Assembly: GCA_903828455.1 (NCBI GenBank)
Contig: CAIKMJ010000036.1
Coordinates: 1-35,972 of the forward strand
Length of the DNA stretch: 35,972 nt
Direction of reading: 5' to 3'
Origin: an uncultured Acidobacteriia bacterium
GTDB taxonomy: Bacteria > Acidobacteriota > Terriglobia > Bryobacterales > Bryobacteraceae
A program made the position numbers and the translations under genes. The stretch's first letter is position 1. Each line of letters starts with the position of its first letter. Shown here piece after piece: positions 1 to 7,803 of this stretch. A model generated the notes under the pieces. The model was not told where the DNA came from. It saw nothing but the letters and a program-made list of their open reading frames with translations, and did no database searches.

Positions 1-104
1 AATTTTTCATGATTCTGGCGCTCGCGATCACGGCTCTGGTCGCCAACACGGCGGCGACGGCGTATCCGCCGCCCGAGTGCGACGTCTGCCCCTGGGTTCG
101 GTAA
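1..104 (+). CDS. Tiny secreted peptide, copy 1 (5' partial)
   Basis: This is the 3' part of a small gene cut by the window edge. Every base from 1 to 104 is identical to 168-271, where a complete copy with start codon and ribosome binding site is present. The visible part encodes most of a hydrophobic signal-like helix and the tail YPPPECDVCPWVR, ending in TAA at 102-104. Only the first two to three codons are missing. I do not recognise the family. Identity without a silent difference implies a very recent duplication or gene conversion. Confidence 0.6.
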   Translation, partial: FFMILALAITALVANTAATAYPPPECDVCPWVR

Positions 105-160
105 AACCGCCGATCGCAACCAATATCCCGCTGCCATTCAAACATAAAAGGAGACTTCTC

Positions 161-271
161 ATGCGTAAATTTTTCATGATTCTGGCGCTCGCGATCACGG
201 CTCTGGTCGCCAACACGGCGGCGACGGCGTATCCGCCGCCCGAGTGCGACGTCTGCCCCTGGGTTCGGTAA
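161..271 (+). CDS. Tiny secreted peptide, copy 2 (36 aa, unknown function)
   Basis: A 36-residue product begins with MRKFF, continues as a hydrophobic helix (about residues 5-17) and then NTAATA, a good signal-peptidase I context. That would release a roughly 13-residue peptide, YPPPECDVCPWVR, with a CxxC pair, three prolines and one Trp. The start is chosen at ATG 161 because AAAGGAG (147-153) lies at ideal distance; the same frame is open further upstream only because it runs back through copy 1. Function is unknown. A small extracytoplasmic thiol/metal peptide, a signalling peptide or the remnant of a larger family are all possible. Two identical copies argue that the product is real and perhaps dosage-sensitive. 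Confidence 0.6.
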   Translation: MRKFFMILALAITALVANTAATAYPPPECDVCPWVR

Positions 272-276
272 GTCCT

Positions 277-298
277 ATTTGCGGGGCGCGCCGCAAAT
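277..298 (+). terminator. Hairpin after the small-peptide array
   Basis: ATTTGCGG (277-284) pairs perfectly with CCGCAAAT (291-298) around a six-base loop. It starts five bases after the peptide stop codon. No U-tract follows, so it may be a 3'-end stabilising hairpin rather than a classical intrinsic terminator. Confidence 0.45.
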
Positions 299-325
299 GC
301 TAGACTGCCAACAGGCAGGATCAGT

Positions 326-1090
326 ATGCCCCACCGAACAACGGAACTCCTTGTAACAGCCGCCGCGGCGATGGTCGCCGGGCGGCTGTTCTGGTTTGGG
401 CTGGCGCGCCGGTTTCCTGCATTGCTGGCCTGGCTGGCGTGGCAGATGGCCTCTAATGCGGCATTGGCCGTACTTTCGCCGAACGGTCTGCTGTATTTCT
501 GGATTTATGTGGCTTTGTTACCGCTGGAGTGCCTGTTTAGTTTGCTGGCGGTGCGGGAGTTATTCGCACTCGTGTTCGCGGCTTATCCGGGAATTCGCAC
601 GATCGGGCGCTGGGCCATGTACGGCGCGCTCGCTTTATCGGTAGCGGCGACACTGGCGGCCACGCAGATTCTCTGGCACCAGACGGCCAGCGGACGGGCG
701 CATTCGAACATCTACTATGTGCAGCTCGGACATCGTTCGGTGATATTCTGCCTCGCGATCATTATTGCCTCCATACTTTATTCGATTTCCCGGTATCCGT
801 TGCACCTGGGTAAGAATACGTACCTTTCCTGCGCCTGTTTCGGCACCCTGTTTCTGGGGGAGGCGGCACAGTCGCTGCTGGACAGCCTGGCGCCGAAGTT
901 GTTTAACCATTCGATCGACTGGGCCACCAACCTGTTTGTCGCGGCCTGTCTTGCGGCCTGGGCCTTGTGGCTGCAGCCCGCGGAATCGGCCGTCGCAACA
1001 CGCGTGACGTTCGCGTCGCCGGCGGAAGCCGATTTATTGCAGGAGCTGGCCTCGCTCAATCAACTACTATCCCGCGCTGCTCGCCGGTAA
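326..1090 (+). CDS. Multipass membrane protein, unknown function
   Basis: The 254-residue product is very hydrophobic, with about seven predicted membrane spans (roughly residues 6-24, 32-50, 56-84, 96-114, 133-152, 165-180 and 200-217), and a short polar C-terminal helix (about 230-254) likely in the cytoplasm. I recognise no catalytic motif or named family. A weak -10-like TAGACT is at 301-306, about 20 bases before the ATG. It is followed 86 bases later by another unrecognised gene (1177-1677) on the same strand. The later gene has its own promoter, so the two need not be one operon. Coding is supported by length and membrane-protein composition. Confidence 0.7.
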   Translation: MPHRTTELLVTAAAAMVAGRLFWFGLARRFPALLAWLAWQMASNAALAVLSPNGLLYFWIYVALLPLECLFSLLAVRELFALVFAAYPGIRTIGRWAMYGALALSVAATLAATQILWHQTASGRAHSNIYYVQLGHRSVIFCLAIIIASILYSISRYPLHLGKNTYLSCACFGTLFLGEAAQSLLDSLAPKLFNHSIDWATNLFVAACLAAWALWLQPAESAVATRVTFASPAEADLLQELASLNQLLSRAARR

Positions 1091-1116
1091 TAAATCCCAA
1101 ATAATTAAAAGAGTAC

Positions 1117-1145
1117 TTGCCTATTGCCTGCCTTTTCGATATTCT
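1117..1145 (+). promoter_or_regulatory. Promoter of the 1177 gene
   Basis: TTGCCT (1117-1122), a 17-base spacer and TATTCT (1140-1145) give 4/6 matches to each sigma-70 hexamer. The expected start is near 1152, leaving a short leader that contains the AGGAGG-like ribosome binding site at 1160-1165. Confidence 0.45.
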
Positions 1146-1155
1146 CAATATCGAA
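1135..1155. promoter_or_regulatory. Perfect 9-bp-arm palindrome, probable operator
   Basis: TTCGATATT (1135-1143) and AATATCGAA (1147-1155) are exact inverted copies separated by CTC. The palindrome covers the -10 hexamer and the expected transcription start of the 1177 gene, the usual place for a repressor site. The AT-rich sequence stands out from the GC-rich surroundings. An mRNA hairpin is the alternative. Confidence 0.5.
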
Positions 1156-1176
1156 TAACAGGAGGAATTCCCAGTT

Positions 1177-1677
1177 ATGTTATTGCCATTTGTTGCTTTC
1201 CTGGTGTTGATCGCGGCGGCCGCCGGAGTACAGCTGACGATACGCATGCGATCCATGGAACCTGGGGGGGTAACCGTTGCGGCGCCCGTGGCTGGCGAGA
1301 GATATCGCCCGATGCTGCGGCTGCTGAGCGACGAAGACCTGGAGTTTGTTCCCTCACATCTGCGTGCGACAGTCCGCGCCGACCGCCGCATGCTGTTTCG
1401 CCGGTATTTGAAATGCCTGGCCCGCGATTACGGCAGGCTTTTATCGGGAGTGCGGCTGGCCATGGTGCGGTCCGGGATCGAACGTCCCGAACTGGCACGC
1501 GCGCTGGCGAAGAACCGCTTGCTGTTCGCGCTGGCGCTGTGCCGGATTGAATATCGGCTCACGCTGCACGCGGCCGGCCTTGGCCACGTCGACGTCAGCA
1601 ACCTGGTTGAAGCGCTCGACTCTTTGCGCGGTCAGGTGGCGGCGTTTACTCCGACTGCCGCGGGTGCGGCCGCATAG
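1177..1677 (+). CDS. Membrane-anchored protein of unknown function
   Basis: The 166-residue product has an N-terminal membrane segment (residues 1-22) followed by a mostly helical, Arg/Leu/Ala-rich cytoplasmic-type domain (about 50-155). No named domain is recognised. The start is secure: ATG 1177 follows GGAGG at 1161-1165. Its promoter is overlapped by a perfect palindrome, so the gene is probably controlled by a dimeric regulator not encoded next door. It ends only five bases before the stop of the convergent SDR gene. Confidence 0.65.
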   Translation: MLLPFVAFLVLIAAAAGVQLTIRMRSMEPGGVTVAAPVAGERYRPMLRLLSDEDLEFVPSHLRATVRADRRMLFRRYLKCLARDYGRLLSGVRLAMVRSGIERPELARALAKNRLLFALALCRIEYRLTLHAAGLGHVDVSNLVEALDSLRGQVAAFTPTAAGAAA

Positions 1678-1682
1678 CGCGG

Positions 1683-2522
1683 CTACACGCTTCCAGACTC
1701 ACTCTGTCTTTCCTCTGTCCGCCCTTCCTCGGCGATGCTGGCCTCGATGCCGATTCGCCAGGAAGGGTATTGTATTTTGACGCCCAATTCCGCACGAATT
1801 GCGGTCCCATCCACCTTCCTGCCGTGCACCGGAAACTCGGTTCGGACCGGGGCCGGAGCAACCGGTTCTCCTCGCCGTTCCAGCCAGCTCACAATTTCCG
1901 CCGTGGTGGCGGGCTGATCATCGGCGACCGGCCAGGCGCCAGTCAGCGGCGAATTCAGACCGGCGTCGCAGAGCGCGGCTAAGTCATCGACATGGATTCG
2001 GCTGACAATTCCCGAGGCGGCTCCGCGTGGGAGCCGGCCGTCCCGAATTGAAACGTGGACTCCCCTGCCCGGCCCATAGATGGCGGCGGAACGAAGGATC
2101 AGCGTCGACCAGTCATGCGATTGAAGCCAGCGCTCCTCTTCAATACGCGCCATGCCGCGGGAATCGGCCGGTGCGACGGGAGTGGTTTCGGATACGTCAA
2201 TTTGATCGCCATACACGCCGGTAGCCGAAATGTAGACCACACGCCGCGGCGAGATGGCCTCGATCAGGCGATGCAGATTCTCATTCTCCGCCGGAGGCAG
2301 CGGCGGGACGGAGTGCAACAGCGCGGCGCCGGAGGGGAATTGCGACGACAATTCATCGGAAACCGGGGAATTAAAATCGACGCGGACGGCTTTCATACCG
2401 AGCGCGATCAAAGCGGCAAAGCGAGCCGGATCGCGGACGGCCGCGACTACTTTTTCGCCGCGCTGCAGAAGACGCCGCGCAACGCGGCTGCCGGTAAATC
2501 CGAGTCCGAAAATGACGACCAC
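1683..2522 (-). CDS. NAD(P)-dependent SDR/epimerase-like protein (YeeZ-like)
   Basis: The 279-residue protein opens with a Rossmann nucleotide-binding motif, FGLGFTGSRVARR (residues 5-17), and contains YISATGVYGD (about 95-104), the pattern of extended short-chain dehydrogenase/epimerase proteins. A conserved-looking RSAAIYGPGRG follows in the middle. The overall shape resembles the E. coli YeeZ group, whose substrate is not settled. The start is a GTG at 2522 because the dinucleotide-binding strand begins immediately after it. It is a single gene, convergent with 1177-1677 and divergent from the phosphomannomutase. Confidence 0.75.
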   Translation of the reverse strand: MVVIFGLGFTGSRVARRLLQRGEKVVAAVRDPARFAALIALGMKAVRVDFNSPVSDELSSQFPSGAALLHSVPPLPPAENENLHRLIEAISPRRVVYISATGVYGDQIDVSETTPVAPADSRGMARIEEERWLQSHDWSTLILRSAAIYGPGRGVHVSIRDGRLPRGAASGIVSRIHVDDLAALCDAGLNSPLTGAWPVADDQPATTAEIVSWLERRGEPVAPAPVRTEFPVHGRKVDGTAIRAELGVKIQYPSWRIGIEASIAEEGRTEERQSESGSV

Positions 2523-2633
2523 GCTTCCATTGCAGCACGGGTATGGCGATGCGCGTTCGGTGCAGTGCAGATGCAGTTGCGCGGGCCCGGCGGAGCGTAC
2601 ATTCCGATGCAGTCCGCAAGACGGACGTCACGA

Positions 2634-2639
2634 TATACT
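2634..2639 (+). promoter_or_regulatory. -10-like hexamer just before the phosphomannomutase start
   Basis: TATACT lies eight bases before ATG 2648, implying a leader of about two bases. No convincing -35 is seen. No ribosome binding site precedes the ATG, which fits leaderless translation. Confidence 0.35.
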
Positions 2640-2647
2640 GCGCTTGA

Positions 2648-4018
2648 ATGCTGAAGCCATCGATTTTTCGCGAATACGATATTCGCGGCATTGCCGATCA
2701 GGAACTTCTTTCCGAAGACGTAGAGACGCTGGGCCGGGCGCTGGGGACCTGGTTTGTGAGGCACGGCGCGCGGAAGCTCAATCTGGCGCGCGACTGCCGG
2801 CTGAGTTCGGACCGGCTGCACGCCGCGCTGCGCACGGGGTTGCTTTCGACAGGCTGCGAAGTGACCGACCTCGGAGTGGTGCCGACGCCGATCCTTTATT
2901 ACTCGGTCTTTCATCTGCACGCCGACGGCGGGGTGATGATCACGGGAAGCCACAATCCGAAGGACTTCAACGGCTTCAAGGTGATGCACGGCAAGAGCAC
3001 CATTCACGGCGAAGAGATTCAGCAGGTCCTGCGGCTCATACAGGCGGGCGATTTTGAGGCGGCCGAGGGCAGGCTGAGCGAGTACGACGCGGTGACGCCG
3101 TACGTGAACGAAATTGCCGGCCAGTTCAGCTGGAAGCGCCGGATCAAAGTGATCGCCGACGGCGGCAATGGCACGGCGGGCCCGGTATTTCGGCGCATTC
3201 TGGAAAAACTGAATGTGGAACCGGTGGAATTATTTTTCGAAATGGATGGAAATTTTCCGAATCACCATCCGGATCCGACGCAGCCGGAAAATCTGCGGCA
3301 TCTGGTGGGCGGAGTGCTGGCAAGCCGCGCGGACGTGGGGCTGGCGTTCGATGGCGATACGGACCGCATCGGCGCGGTGGACGAAAAAGGCACGGTGCTG
3401 TACGGCGATCAGCTGATGATCATTTATTCGCGCGAGATTCTGTCGCGCAAGCCGGGTTCGACGGTGATTGGCGAAGTGAAGTCGTCGCAGAATATGTACG
3501 ACGATATTCGCGCGCACGGCGGCAACGCGGTGATGTGGAAGACGGGCCACTCGCTGATTAAAGCGAAGATGCAGGAGCTGAGCGCGGAACTGGCGGGCGA
3601 GATGAGCGGACACATGTTCTTCGCCGACCGCTATTACGGGTTCGACGATGCCATGTATGCGGCCTGCCGGCTGCTGGAGATTGTGGCGAATTCCGACCAG
3701 CCGCTTTCGGCCGAACTGGCAGGGCTGCCGCAGACTTTTGCGACGCCCGAGCTGCGCGTGGACTGCCCCGACGACCGCAAGGTCCCGGTGGTGCAGGCGG
3801 TGCTGAAGAAATTCCGCGCCGAATATGAAGTCAACGATACCGACGGCGTGCGCGTGAACTTCGGCAAGGGCTGGGGACTGGTGCGCGCGTCGAACACGCA
3901 GCCTGTGCTGGTGCTGCGCTTCGAGGCGCAGTCGCCGGAGTTGCGCGATCAGTACCGCAAGCTGATGGAAGACGCGGTGATTGAGGCGAGCGGCGGCAAG
4001 CTGACGGCGTCGCACTAG
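2648..4018 (+). CDS. manB: Phosphomannomutase/phosphoglucomutase
   Basis: The 456-residue enzyme interconverts hexose 1- and 6-phosphates, feeding GDP-mannose or UDP-glucose synthesis for LPS and exopolysaccharide. All four family signatures are present: FREYDIRG near the N-terminus, the phosphoserine loop TGSHNPKDFNG with Ser101, the metal-binding loop DGDTDRIG (near residue 237), and the sugar-binding loop GEMSGHMFF. The C-terminal phosphate-binding RASNTQP is also present. Length matches the AlgC/ManB group. Whether mannose or glucose is preferred cannot be read from sequence; algC or pgm would be equally fair names. Its 3' end carries a 22-bp tandem array. Confidence 0.9.
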   Translation: MLKPSIFREYDIRGIADQELLSEDVETLGRALGTWFVRHGARKLNLARDCRLSSDRLHAALRTGLLSTGCEVTDLGVVPTPILYYSVFHLHADGGVMITGSHNPKDFNGFKVMHGKSTIHGEEIQQVLRLIQAGDFEAAEGRLSEYDAVTPYVNEIAGQFSWKRRIKVIADGGNGTAGPVFRRILEKLNVEPVELFFEMDGNFPNHHPDPTQPENLRHLVGGVLASRADVGLAFDGDTDRIGAVDEKGTVLYGDQLMIIYSREILSRKPGSTVIGEVKSSQNMYDDIRAHGGNAVMWKTGHSLIKAKMQELSAELAGEMSGHMFFADRYYGFDDAMYAACRLLEIVANSDQPLSAELAGLPQTFATPELRVDCPDDRKVPVVQAVLKKFRAEYEVNDTDGVRVNFGKGWGLVRASNTQPVLVLRFEAQSPELRDQYRKLMEDAVIEASGGKLTASH

Positions 4019-4064
4019 CGAACTGACGGCGTCGCACCAGCAAGCTGACGGCGTCAAATCAGCG
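3998..4064 (+). repeat. 22-bp tandem array at the manB stop codon
   Basis: CTGACGGCGTCGCA begins at 4001 and 4023, and a diverged copy (CTGACGGCGTCAAA) at 4045, an exact 22-bp period. The first unit is the end of the coding sequence including its stop codon; the other two fill the gap to the convergent tyrA gene. The array looks seeded from the gene end. Confidence 0.8.
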
Positions 4065-4069
4065 AGCAG

Positions 4070-4909
4070 CTAGCGGCGTTCGCGCAGGGAGCGGGCGAAT
4101 TCGGCGCCCTGGCTGAATTCGGTGGCGAAGCCGGCGCGCAGCGACTGCAGCTTTTCAATGTAGGCATCGAGCACGGCCGCAACCTCGGCGCTGTTGGTGT
4201 CGAGGATGTCGCGCCAGAGATCGTAGGAACTCAGGGCGAGACGCGTGGAATCGAGCAGGCCCGGCCCGGCCACGAGCGCGGCCTCGGGTGCTTTTTCTCC
4301 GAGAACGGACGCCAGCGCGGTGGACATGAGCTGCGGCAGGTGCGAACTCCACGCCACCAGACGATCGTGCTTTGCCGGATCGAGAATAATTTCGCGCGCG
4401 CCGATGGCGGAGATCCAGCGGCGAAGTTCGTGATCGATGTCGTCGGTGAGGATCCACGGGCGGCCGCGAAATAATCCGGCTTCGGCCGCTGCTGCGCCGC
4501 GGAGTTCCTTGCCCGCCATGGGGTGTCCGCCGACGAAGCGACAGCGCCGGAGCGAGCGGGCGGCCTCTTCGCAGATGACGCGCTTGGTGCTGCCGGCATC
4601 GGTGACGAGCGTATCGGGGCGAACCAGCGGATCGAGCCGCCGCAGCGTTTCCACGATGCCGAAGATGGGCTGCGAAAGGAACAGCAGGTCGGCGGACGAC
4701 GCCGCCTCTTCGAGCGTTGCGCCGCGGTCAATGGCGCCGCGCGCCTGGCCTTCTGCAATGCTGCGCGGCGAGCTGACGCCGAGAATTGTGCCGGTGAAAC
4801 CGGCCTCGCGGAGGGCAAGCCCGAACGAGGCGCCGATGAGGCCCACGCCGACGATGCCGACGGCGCGCATCGGCCGGGAAGCGGCGGAGGTTGAATCGTC
4901 TAGCGCCAA
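4070..4909 (-). CDS. tyrA: Prephenate dehydrogenase
   Basis: Oxidative decarboxylation of prephenate to 4-hydroxyphenylpyruvate, the tyrosine branch. The protein shows an N-terminal NAD-binding motif VGIVGVGLIGASFG and the prephenate-site motif GGHPMAGKE, with the helical dimerisation domain following. No ACT or chorismate mutase domain is fused; the mutase is the neighbouring gene. The start given is TTG 4909, which overlaps the aroQ stop by 10 bases. An ATG at 4870 would place only two residues before the Rossmann strand and is an equally plausible start. It is the last gene of the aromatic operon. Confidence 0.88.
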   Translation of the reverse strand: MALDDSTSAASRPMRAVGIVGVGLIGASFGLALREAGFTGTILGVSSPRSIAEGQARGAIDRGATLEEAASSADLLFLSQPIFGIVETLRRLDPLVRPDTLVTDAGSTKRVICEEAARSLRRCRFVGGHPMAGKELRGAAAAEAGLFRGRPWILTDDIDHELRRWISAIGAREIILDPAKHDRLVAWSSHLPQLMSTALASVLGEKAPEAALVAGPGLLDSTRLALSSYDLWRDILDTNSAEVAAVLDAYIEKLQSLRAGFATEFSQGAEFARSLRERR

Positions 4910-5208
4910 TGGTCCTTCACCGGGCCGCCGGGCGCCATGGGGTCTTCCTGAATCCGGCGCATTTCCTTCATGATGGCCTCAAAGATATTGCGCAGAGCCA
5001 GTTCGGTGATCGGCCCCCGATTCATTTCCGCAACGTGGGCGAGGACTCGCTCTTCGCGCGCGGGTTCATAGACCGGAAGGCCGGCTTCCTTCTTGATGTG
5101 GCCGATTTCGTGGGCGATCGCGGTGCGGTCGTTGAGGAGCGCCACCAACTGGCGGTCCACCGCATCGATCCGTTCCCGGCGCTTTGCCAGCTCGCTCTGT
5201 GTGTCCAT
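4900..5208 (-). CDS. aroQ: Chorismate mutase, AroQ class
   Basis: A stand-alone 102-residue all-helical mutase converting chorismate to prephenate, the substrate of the TyrA encoded just downstream. Typical AroQ residues are visible: RRERIDAVDRQLVALLNDR in helix 1, then IGHIKKEAGLPVYEPAREE with the catalytic Lys and Arg/Glu positions, and a final helix ending in MRRIQEDP. ATG 5208 is chosen, five bases after the trpA stop codon. A TTG at 5217 in the same frame would overlap that stop as TTGA. Small single-domain size matches the family. Confidence 0.88.
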   Translation of the reverse strand: MDTQSELAKRRERIDAVDRQLVALLNDRTAIAHEIGHIKKEAGLPVYEPAREERVLAHVAEMNRGPITELALRNIFEAIMKEMRRIQEDPMAPGGPVKDHWR

Positions 5209-5213
5209 CGAAC

Positions 5214-6005
5214 TCAAGATAACGCAGTCTTTGCGATGGGTCGCGTGAGGCTGTGCATGAAGCCTTCCAGCTGCGCCGGGTCCTTCTCAATCTGGCGGAC
5301 GATGGCGCTGCCGACGACGACGGCTTCCACCTGGCCGGAGAGAGCGGCCACGTGTTCCGGCGTCGAGATGCCGAAGCCGAGAGCCAGCGGAAGCGTGGTG
5401 AGCGCGCGCATGCGTTCAATGAGCGGCAGAGCGGAATCGGAGATGGTCTGCTGCTCGCCGGTGATGCCGGTGCGCGAGACCAGGTAGATAAAGCCGCTGG
5501 AGTATTCGGCGACCAGTTTGAGGCGGCGGTCGGTGGACGTGGGAGCGGCGAGGAAGACGGTATCGAGGCCGGCTTCGCGCATCACCCTCACGTATTCGCC
5601 GGCCTCTTCGACGCTGGCGTCGGTGAGAAGACAACCGTCGATTCCGGCCGCTTTGGCATCGGCCGCGAGGCGTGCGAAGCCGTAGCGCAGCGCCGGGTTC
5701 AGGTAAGTAAACAGCAGCAGCGGCACTTCCGAGCGTTTGCGGATTTCGCGCGCAATCTCGAGGACTTTCGCCAGCGTGGTGCCGGCGCGGAGCGCGCGAT
5801 CGCCGGCGAGCTGAATCACCGGGCCATCGGCAATAGGGTCGGAGAACGGAACGCCAAGCTCGATGAGATCGGCGCCGCCGCGTTCGAGAGCGGCGACAAG
5901 ATCAGGCGTGGCGGCAGGGCTGGGGTCGCCGGCGGTGAGGTAGGCGACCATGCCGCAGCGCTTTTCCGCTTTGAGTTTTTCGAATAACCGGGAGATGCGG
6001 GTCAC
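5214..6005 (-). CDS. trpA: Tryptophan synthase alpha subunit
   Basis: Cleaves indole-3-glycerol phosphate and passes indole to TrpB. Both catalytic acids fall at the textbook positions, Glu49 and Asp60, inside [18 protein letters not shown]. The phosphate-binding loops and a C-terminal strand/helix ([16 protein letters not shown]) are intact. Length of 263 residues is standard. Translation starts at GTG 6005, which overlaps the trpB stop as GTGA, so it is probably coupled to trpB. That coupling fits the obligate alpha-beta complex. Confidence 0.95.
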   Translation of the reverse strand: MTRISRLFEKLKAEKRCGMVAYLTAGDPSPAATPDLVAALERGGADLIELGVPFSDPIADGPVIQLAGDRALRAGTTLAKVLEIAREIRKRSEVPLLLFTYLNPALRYGFARLAADAKAAGIDGCLLTDASVEEAGEYVRVMREAGLDTVFLAAPTSTDRRLKLVAEYSSGFIYLVSRTGITGEQQTISDSALPLIERMRALTTLPLALGFGISTPEHVAALSGQVEAVVVGSAIVRQIEKDPAQLEGFMHSLTRPIAKTALS

Positions 6006-7198
6006 GCGGCGTCGAGCTCCTTGAGATTTTCCCGATAAATATCGATGTCTTTGTCACCGCGTCCGGAAAGGTTCACGATGAAGGTCTGTCCGGCGGCGGA
6101 GGGCGCGCGGCGGATGGCTTCGGCCACGGCGTGGGCGGATTCGAGGGCCGGAATGATGCCTTCCTTGCGGCTCAGCACGAGCGCGGCGGCGATGGCATCG
6201 GCATCGGAGCAGGAGACGTACTCGGCGCGCGAGCGGTCGTGCAGCCAGGCGTGCTCGGGGCCGACCGAGGCGTAATCGAGACCGGCGGAGACAGAATGCG
6301 TGAGGGCGATCTGGCCGTCGTCATCCTGCAAAAGATAACTGCGCGTGCCCTGCAGGACGCCCGGAGTGCCACCGGCAAAGCGTGCGGCGTGTTCGCCGAG
6401 ACCGGCGCCGCGACCGCCGGCTTCGACACCGACGAGCTTCACGCCATCGTCTTCGATAAAAGGATGGAAGAGGCCGATGGCGTTGCTGCCGCCGCCAACG
6501 CAGGCGATCAGGACATCGGGCAGGCGGCCTTCCGCCTTGAGGAACTGCTGCTTCGCTTCGAGGCCGATGACGCGGTGGAAGTCGCGCACCATGGCCGGGT
6601 AAGGATGTGCGCCGAGCGCGGAGCCGAGCAGATAGTGGGTGGTGGAAACGTTGGTGACCCAGTCGCGCATGGCCTCGCTGATAGCGTCCTTCAGGGTGCG
6701 GCTGCCGCTGGTGACGGGCACGACCTTCGCACCGAGCAGACGCATGCGGAAGACGTTGAGCCGCTGGCGGCGCATGTCTTCCTCGCCCATGTAGACGGTG
6801 CAGTCGAAGCCGAAGAGCGCGCACACCGTGGCCGTGGCCACGCCGTGCTGGCCGGCGCCGGTTTCGGCGATGACGCGGTGCTTGCCCATGCGGCGGGCGA
6901 GCAGGGCCTGGCCGATACAGTTGTTGATCTTGTGCGCGCCGGTGTGAAGCAGGTCCTCGCGCTTGATGTAGATCTTCGCGCCGCCGAGGTGCTTCGTCAG
7001 CTGCTCGGCGAAATAAAGCGGCGTGGGACGGCCGGCATAGGTGGTGAGCAGCTTATCGAGTTCGGCGTGGAAGGCGGGATCTTTCTTCGCGGCTTCGTAA
7101 GCAAGTTCGAGTTCTTCAAGCGGCGACATGAGGACTTCGGGGACGTAGCGTCCGCCGTAGGGTCCGAAGTGTCCGCCCGTGTCTGGTTGTGAGGTCAT
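6002..7198 (-). CDS. trpB: Tryptophan synthase beta subunit
   Basis: PLP enzyme joining indole and serine to make tryptophan. The PLP lysine is Lys90 in HTGAHKINN, the phosphate-binding loop is GGGSNAIG, and the N-terminus [16 protein letters not shown] is diagnostic for canonical TrpB1. The product is 398 residues, as usual. The same frame is open further upstream, but that part lies antisense to nothing conserved and inside trpF; ATG 7198 forms an ATGA overlap with the trpF stop, and homology begins right there. Confidence 0.96.
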   Translation of the reverse strand: MTSQPDTGGHFGPYGGRYVPEVLMSPLEELELAYEAAKKDPAFHAELDKLLTTYAGRPTPLYFAEQLTKHLGGAKIYIKREDLLHTGAHKINNCIGQALLARRMGKHRVIAETGAGQHGVATATVCALFGFDCTVYMGEEDMRRQRLNVFRMRLLGAKVVPVTSGSRTLKDAISEAMRDWVTNVSTTHYLLGSALGAHPYPAMVRDFHRVIGLEAKQQFLKAEGRLPDVLIACVGGGSNAIGLFHPFIEDDGVKLVGVEAGGRGAGLGEHAARFAGGTPGVLQGTRSYLLQDDDGQIALTHSVSAGLDYASVGPEHAWLHDRSRAEYVSCSDADAIAAALVLSRKEGIIPALESAHAVAEAIRRAPSAAGQTFIVNLSGRGDKDIDIYRENLKELDAA

Positions 7199-7803
7199 TG
7201 GGTCGGTGCCTTGCAGCGGTCCGGCGTGTTGCCGCCGAGAGCCGCGTGAATAAATTCTTTCATGCGCGCATGGTCCTTGCGGCCGGGCGACGCTTCGATG
7301 CCGGAGGCGACGTCGACGGCCCACGGCTCGCAGTGACGCCGCACGCGCGCGACGGAGTCGGCGACGTTGTCCGGCGTGAGTCCGCCGGCGAGGATCAGCG
7401 GGTGGGTGAAGGCGGCGGCGCGCGACCAGTCGAACGCCGGGCCGTCGATGAGAATTGCTTCGGCGGGATAGTCGGGTACGCTGTCGCTGGCGGCGCGGAC
7501 GCGGAAGGCGCGCCAGATGCGGATGTTGCGCGGATGCTCGGCAGGCGTTTCCGCGCCGTGCAACTGAGCGACATCGAGGCGAAGCCGGGCGGCGATGCTT
7601 TCGATCACGGCGGGCTTCTCATCGACAAAGACGCCGACCTTCCAGATGCCGGACGGAAGCTGATCGATCCACGGTTCGATGAGGGACGGCTTCGCCGCGC
7701 GCGGGCTGAAATCGGCAAAAACGAAGCCAATGGCGCGCGCGCCGAATTCAACAGCGGCCAGCGCGTCCTCCCGGTTGGTAATGCCGCAGATTTTAACGAA
7801 CAT
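7195..7803 (-). CDS. trpF: Phosphoribosylanthranilate isomerase
   Basis: Amadori isomerisation of phosphoribosylanthranilate, the step before TrpC. The protein begins [10 protein letters not shown] with the catalytic Cys at residue 6, and carries the general acid Asp in [10 protein letters not shown], followed by a phosphate-binding VASGIE. At 202 residues it is a normal single-domain isomerase, not fused to TrpC. Its ATG shares one base with the trpC stop codon, and its stop overlaps the trpB start. Confidence 0.94.
   Translation of the reverse strand: MFVKICGITNREDALAAVEFGARAIGFVFADFSPRAAKPSLIEPWIDQLPSGIWKVGVFVDEKPAVIESIAARLRLDVAQLHGAETPAEHPRNIRIWRAFRVRAASDSVPDYPAEAILIDGPAFDWSRAAAFTHPLILAGGLTPDNVADSVARVRRHCEPWAVDVASGIEASPGRKDHARMKEFIHAALGGNTPDRCKAPTQ

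Larger units (their letters stand above)
1..271 (+). repeat. Tandem gene-sized duplication, 167-bp period
   Basis: Bases 1-104 match 168-271 exactly, giving a 167-bp period that covers a whole small gene plus its 56-base spacer (105-160). The left edge of the array is outside the window, so the number of copies is unknown. Confidence 0.9.
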
